The notes below the pieces were generated by a model. It saw only the letters and a list, made by a program, of their open reading frames with translations, made no database searches and was not told the DNA's origin. A DNA stretch of 64,000 nucleotides from assembly GCF_023701745.1 (NCBI RefSeq), contig NZ_JAJOZB010000001.1, forward strand, positions 4,284,501 through 4,348,500, written 5' to 3'. The stretch is from Streptomyces sp. RKAG293. Its GTDB lineage: Bacteria; Actinomycetota; Actinomycetes; Streptomycetales; Streptomycetaceae. The translations under genes were made by a program, and so were the position numbers. Numbering within the stretch: the stretch's first letter is position 1; each line of letters starts with the position of its first letter. This document shows, one piece after another, positions 60,366 through 64,000 of the stretch.

Positions 60366-61777
60366 GCGGCCCGCTGCGGCTCGTGCCGCACGACGGGGGC
60401 GCCCTGCCGACGGTGCCGCGGCAGCGCCGCCGGCCCGCCTGGGCCGAGGACCCGCTGGAGGAACTGGCCGAGCGCCTCGACGAGGTGTGCGCGGCCGCGG
60501 TGCACGCGGACGAGATCGCCGCCGTCCTGGAGTCCGAGGGGCTCACGCACGAGCTCATCGTGCACCGGTACGGGCGGTCCGATCTGTTCGCGCTGGCCGA
60601 GGAGTTGCACGCCAGGGGCGCGGGCAAGCGCCGCTACCCCGCACCGGAGCCGGGCCCCGATCCCTGGGGGATCAACCCCTGGCGGTGTCTGCTGCGGGGC
60701 ATCGTCTTCGGGCTGCCGGGGCTGGCGTACGTCCTGGGCGGGACCCTGCTCACGGGTCCGCCGGACGCGTTCGGGCTGCCCGCCGGGACGGTGGCGCTGT
60801 CCGCCGCCGCGCTCGCCGGCTGGGCCTGGAACCAGGCCCTGGCGCACCGCGCCTATCTGCGGCTCGGCTCGGACGGGCGGCGGGCGACCGCCCGCTGTCT
60901 GCTGCGGGGCGCACCGGCGGGGGCACTGCTCGCGTCGGCGTTCGCGATCGCCTTCGCGTCGCGGGGCAGTGAAGCCGCGTTCGCGGTGGGGCAGTCCAGC
61001 TATCTGGCGGCGGCGACGGCACTGCTGGTGCTGGGCAGGGAACGGGATCTGCTGCTCGCCCTCGCCCCGACGACGGTGGGTGCCGCGCTGCTCCTGGCGT
61101 GGGACCTGCCGCCCGCGGCGCGGGCCTGTCTGGTCATCGCCACCCCGGTGGCGGCGCTGCTGGTCGCCGGCCGGCAGGTCGTACGCGGACTGCGCACCCC
61201 GCCCGAGCTGGGCGCACCCGCACCCCCGCCGCTCACCGCCTCCCTGCCCTACGGGCTGTACGGGCTGGCCAGCGCGGTGCTGGTCCTGGTGCTGGCCCTG
61301 GGCGCGGGTGTCTCGGCGGTCGCGCTGACGCTGAGCATGGGCGCGGCCGAGTGGCTGCTGTACCGCTTCCGCGGCCGCGGGGTCGCCGCGCTGCGGCGCA
61401 GCGTCGACGCCGGAGGCTTCCGGACCCGGTCGGCCTCCGTCCTGCTGGGGTGCCTGGCCGGCTATCTGATCGTCCTCGCGGCGCTCGCGGCGGCTCTCAC
61501 CGCGCTGTGGCCGGGGGCGCCGGCACCCGGCGCGCTGCGGCTGTGCGCGCTGCTGACGCTCGGCGCGGTGCTGTGGCTCTCGCTGCTGCTCCAGGCGTTC
61601 GGCGCCGCGTGGCCCGCCGCGCTGGTCTGCATGACGGCCGCCGTGATCGAAATCGCCTTCCTGTGCTGGGAGTTCGGTGACCATCCGGTCGTGCAGCTGG
61701 TCGCCTGCGCGAGCGCGGCGGCCGTACTGATCGCCATCGCCTGCTCCCTGCTGGGCCGCGCCACGTCGCACCGCTGA
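60362..61777 (+). CDS. Polytopic membrane protein, candidate exporter for the PelF product
   Basis: A 471-residue protein with a cytoplasmic N-terminus of about 105 residues (VCAAAVHADEIAAVLESEGL, YGRSDLFALAEEL) and 10-12 membrane helices. It follows PelF with a 4-bp overlap, the position PelG occupies in other Pel-type loci. PelG moves the polymer across the membrane. Sequence similarity to PelG is not obvious by eye, so the call rests on position and topology. The GTG at 60362 is the only sensible start. No transporter ATPase is seen in the locus. Confidence 0.6.
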   Translation: MSGPLRLVPHDGGALPTVPRQRRRPAWAEDPLEELAERLDEVCAAAVHADEIAAVLESEGLTHELIVHRYGRSDLFALAEELHARGAGKRRYPAPEPGPDPWGINPWRCLLRGIVFGLPGLAYVLGGTLLTGPPDAFGLPAGTVALSAAALAGWAWNQALAHRAYLRLGSDGRRATARCLLRGAPAGALLASAFAIAFASRGSEAAFAVGQSSYLAAATALLVLGRERDLLLALAPTTVGAALLLAWDLPPAARACLVIATPVAALLVAGRQVVRGLRTPPELGAPAPPPLTASLPYGLYGLASAVLVLVLALGAGVSAVALTLSMGAAEWLLYRFRGRGVAALRRSVDAGGFRTRSASVLLGCLAGYLIVLAALAAALTALWPGAPAPGALRLCALLTLGAVLWLSLLLQAFGAAWPAALVCMTAAVIEIAFLCWEFGDHPVVQLVACASAAAVLIAIACSLLGRATSHR

Positions 61778-61839
61778 GCCGCCCCGACCCGAACCTGTCC
61801 CAAGTCCCCAACTCCTTTCGAGAAACCGGAGCATTCGAC

Positions 61840-62832
61840 ATGACATTGGTAGCCGTCACCGGCGCCGAAGGCTTCATCGGCTCACACCTGGTGGAGGCGC
61901 TGGTCGCCTCCGGCCACCGGGTGCGCGCCATGGCCCAGTACAACTCGTTCTCCTCCTTCGGCTGGCTGGAGACCCTGGACGCCGAGACGATGAGCCAGGT
62001 GGACGTGGTCCTGGGCGACGTCCGCGACCCGGGCTCCGTCCGGGAGCTGGTGGAGGGCGCCGAGGCCGTCTACCACCTGGCCGCGCTGATCGCGATCCCG
62101 TACTCGTACCGGGCACCGCACTCCTATGTGGACACCAACGTCACCGGCACCCTGAACGTGCTGGAGGCCGTCCGCCACCTGGAGATCCCGCGGCTGGTGC
62201 ACACCTCCACCAGCGAGACGTACGGCACCGCGCAGACCGTACCGATCTCCGAGGACCACCCGATCAACACCCAGTCCCCGTACGCCGCTTCGAAGGCGGG
62301 CGGCGACCGGCTGGCGGACAGCTACTTCGCGAGCTTCGGCACCCCGGTGGTGACACTGCGGCCGTTCAACACCTTCGGACCGCGGCAGTCCATGCGAGCG
62401 GTGATCCCGACGGTGATCGGGCAGGTGGCCGCAGGGGAGCGGACCATCACGCTCGGCGACCTGCGGCCGACCCGCGACTTCAGCTACGTACGGGACACCG
62501 CGCGGGCGTTCCTCGCGGTGGGCACCGCGCCCGCCGGGAGCGTGGTCGGGCGGACCTTCAACGCGGGGACCGGCGGCGAGATCTCCGTCGGTGACCTGGT
62601 GCAGCTGATCGGCAAGCTCATGGAGACCGACCTCGACGTCATCGAGGACGAGCAGCGCATCCGGCCCGCCGGCTCCGAGGTGATGCGGCTGGTCTGCGAC
62701 GCCACCCGGCTGCGGGACGCGACCGGCTGGGCGCCCGACCACAGCCTGGAACAGGGCCTGGAACACACCATCGCGTTCTTCCGCGACCCGGCGAACCTCG
62801 CCCGCTACAAGACCGCGCTCTACAACATCTGA
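61840..62832 (+). CDS. NAD-dependent sugar-nucleotide dehydratase/epimerase, LegB-like
   Basis: A 330-residue extended SDR. The NAD site is VTGAEGFIGSHLVEAL, the catalytic residues lie in STSETYGTA and SPYAASK (YxxxK), and a sugar-binding block reads LRPFNTFGPRQS. Overall it resembles LegB-type UDP-GlcNAc 4,6-dehydratases and related epimerases. The product would be a modified amino sugar for the nearby glycosyltransferase. It starts at ATG 61840, 62 bp past the membrane protein gene, and is followed by a nucleotidyltransferase. Exact substrate is uncertain. Confidence 0.82.
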   Translation: MTLVAVTGAEGFIGSHLVEALVASGHRVRAMAQYNSFSSFGWLETLDAETMSQVDVVLGDVRDPGSVRELVEGAEAVYHLAALIAIPYSYRAPHSYVDTNVTGTLNVLEAVRHLEIPRLVHTSTSETYGTAQTVPISEDHPINTQSPYAASKAGGDRLADSYFASFGTPVVTLRPFNTFGPRQSMRAVIPTVIGQVAAGERTITLGDLRPTRDFSYVRDTARAFLAVGTAPAGSVVGRTFNAGTGGEISVGDLVQLIGKLMETDLDVIEDEQRIRPAGSEVMRLVCDATRLRDATGWAPDHSLEQGLEHTIAFFRDPANLARYKTALYNI

Positions 62833-62975
62833 CTCCGGACTTCCCGGAACCGGATCCGGAACGACCGGAACCGACTCCGGGCTCCCGGACCCGACTCAGG
62901 AGATTCCCGGTCCCGGATCGAACCCCGGAACCGGACGCGACGTCTGGCCGCCAGGCCAGAGGGGGGACCAACCAC

Positions 62976-63689
62976 ATGCACGCAGTCATTCTGGCCGGAG
63001 GCAAGGGCGTCCGGCTGCTGCCCTACACCACCGCCCTGCCGAAACCGCTCGTCCCGATCGGCGACCAGCACGCGATCCTGGAGATCGTGATGCGGCAGCT
63101 GGCGAACGCCGGATTCACCACCTGCACCATCGCCATCGGCCACCTGGGCCACATCATCCGCGCCTACGTCGGCAACGGCTCGCAGTGGGGGATGCGCGTC
63201 GGCTACTCCACCGAGGACAGCCCGCTCGGCACGATGGGGCCGCTGCTCACCATGCTCGACCGGCTGCCCGAGAAGTTCCTCGTGATGAACGGCGACATCC
63301 TCACCGACCTGGACTTCGGCGACGTGCTGCGGCACCACGAGACCGCCGACAGCCCGCTGACCATCGCCACCTACGCCCGGAAGGTGAAGATCGACTTCGG
63401 GGTGCTGACCACGGACTCGGGCAACGTCGTGGCCTTCACGGAGAAGCCGAGCATCGACTACCGGGTCTCGATGGGCGTGTACGGCCTGTCCCGTTCCACG
63501 CTCCTCGACTACACACCCGGGCTGCCGCTCGGCTTCGACGAGGTGGTGCTCGACCTGCTCAACGCGAAGACCCCGCCGAGCGCCTACGAATTCGACGGCT
63601 ACTGGCTCGACATCGGACGTCCGGACGACTACGACCGCGCCAACGCCGAGTTCACCACCCACCGCGGACTGCTGCTCAAGGGGGCGTGA
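62976..63689 (+). CDS. Sugar-1-phosphate nucleotidyltransferase
   Basis: A 237-residue nucleotidyltransferase that couples a sugar phosphate to a nucleotide. The signature AVILAGGKGVRLLPYT is at the N-terminus, followed by LPKPLVPIGDQ, VMNGDILTDLDF, TEKPSIDY and a C-terminal GYWLDIGRPDDY. The short size fits the single-domain group found with legionaminic or other amino-sugar pathways. The ATG at 62976 follows GAGGGGGG. The 143 bp before it consist largely of ccggaacc-type repeats. It stands between the LegB-like enzyme and a further reductase. Confidence 0.87.
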   Translation: MHAVILAGGKGVRLLPYTTALPKPLVPIGDQHAILEIVMRQLANAGFTTCTIAIGHLGHIIRAYVGNGSQWGMRVGYSTEDSPLGTMGPLLTMLDRLPEKFLVMNGDILTDLDFGDVLRHHETADSPLTIATYARKVKIDFGVLTTDSGNVVAFTEKPSIDYRVSMGVYGLSRSTLLDYTPGLPLGFDEVVLDLLNAKTPPSAYEFDGYWLDIGRPDDYDRANAEFTTHRGLLLKGA

Positions 63690-63698
63690 CCCGACGCC

Positions 63699-64000
63699 AT
63701 GCGACGCATTCTCTGTCTGGGTTCCACCGGATTCCTCGGCGCCCACGTCGCCGGGCAGCTGCGCGCCCTCCCGGGCGTGCGGGTGCTCGGCGGCGGCCGG
63801 TCCACCCCGGTGTCCCCGCCCGCCCTGCCGTCCTCCCTCCCGTCCGCTTCCCCACCCGCCCTGGTCGACGGCCTGCCGATCGACCTCACCACCATCTCCG
63901 TCGACGCGCTCGAGGAGGCGCTGCGGGCGCTGGGTCCGCACGCCGTCGTCAACTGCGTCGGCTCGGTGGGCAACAGCCCGCTGCGGCTCGCCGAGGTGAA
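63699..64000 (+). CDS. NAD-dependent epimerase/reductase, truncated by the window edge
   Basis: The first 100 residues of a Rossmann-fold protein. It opens MRRILCLGSTGFLGAHVAGQL, with the GxxGxxG nucleotide site, followed by a Ser/Pro-rich insertion (SPPALPSSLPSASPPA) and VVNCVGSVGNSP. It resembles reductases or epimerases of the extended SDR type. The ATG at 63699 is 9 bp after the nucleotidyltransferase stop, so co-translation is likely. The rest lies outside the window. It probably makes a sugar used by this locus. Confidence 0.75.
   Translation, partial: MRRILCLGSTGFLGAHVAGQLRALPGVRVLGGGRSTPVSPPALPSSLPSASPPALVDGLPIDLTTISVDALEEALRALGPHAVVNCVGSVGNSPLRLAEV

Overview
The window is chromosomal DNA from a Streptomyces-like actinomycete. 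It is very GC-rich, uses GTG starts often, and carries typical Streptomyces families: an NsdA-like TPR regulator, a SigE-type ECF factor, a PucR-type regulator, Tat- and LAxTG-type secreted proteins, PrsW, and a c-di-AMP riboswitch in front of an M23 peptidase. One tRNA (Thr, anticodon CGT) is present. There is no rRNA, CRISPR array, integrase or complete insertion sequence.

Layout. 1-2.9 kb: a leftward operon of alpha/beta hydrolase, PF10118-type hydrolase and a ferredoxin-reductase-type flavoprotein cut by the window edge. 3.1-9.2 kb: a VWA lipoprotein, a DUF2786 protein, an M56/BlaI pair with a tandem operator, and divergent DedA and PAP2 genes. 9.3-17.0 kb: a leftward three-gene unit of a YqiJ-like OB-fold membrane protein, a YqiK-like flotillin and a 1602-residue AAA ATPase. 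17.2-28.0 kb: regulators (PucR, LuxR, ECF sigma, AsnC), TatA, an ABC permease without an ATPase, and metabolic enzymes. This stretch includes an aldo/keto reductase that has lost its N-terminus at the junction with an asnC gene.

28.0-32.8 kb is a decayed-looking patch: a sortase gene with a one-base frameshift, a 31-bp perfect inverted repeat, an alkylsulfatase reduced to its two ends, and small stress-type proteins (GAP family, DUF6325, SHOCT) ending at tRNA-Thr and its terminator. 32.9-42.4 kb: a secreted tripeptidyl-peptidase-like hydrolase, DNA polymerase III delta', an asparagine-synthetase homologue that appears to lack key catalytic residues, a repeat-rich 1.2-kb non-genic stretch, and the NsdA-like regulator. 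42.8-48.5 kb: L-2-hydroxyglutarate oxidase, TrmB, PrsW, a SEC-C protein and a Uma2-type nuclease; three of these look leaderless or nearly so. 48.6-49.5 kb holds one clearly lower-GC gene, a candidate modification-dependent restriction enzyme with an SRA-like domain and a PD-(D/E)XK domain.

49.6-55.8 kb: signal peptidase I, a HTH/zinc-ribbon protein, the riboswitch-M23 unit, an LAxTG surface protein and a Tat-exported amidase. 56.4-64.0 kb: a rightward cell-surface glycan locus with a secreted NodB-like deacetylase, a PelF-type glycosyltransferase overlapping a polytopic membrane protein, then a LegB-like dehydratase, a nucleotidyltransferase and a further reductase running off the edge. It plausibly makes, exports and trims an exopolysaccharide or wall glycopolymer.

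Short tandem repeats of 9-25 bp recur between genes and inside coding regions throughout. All function calls come from reading motifs in the sequence; no database search was possible.
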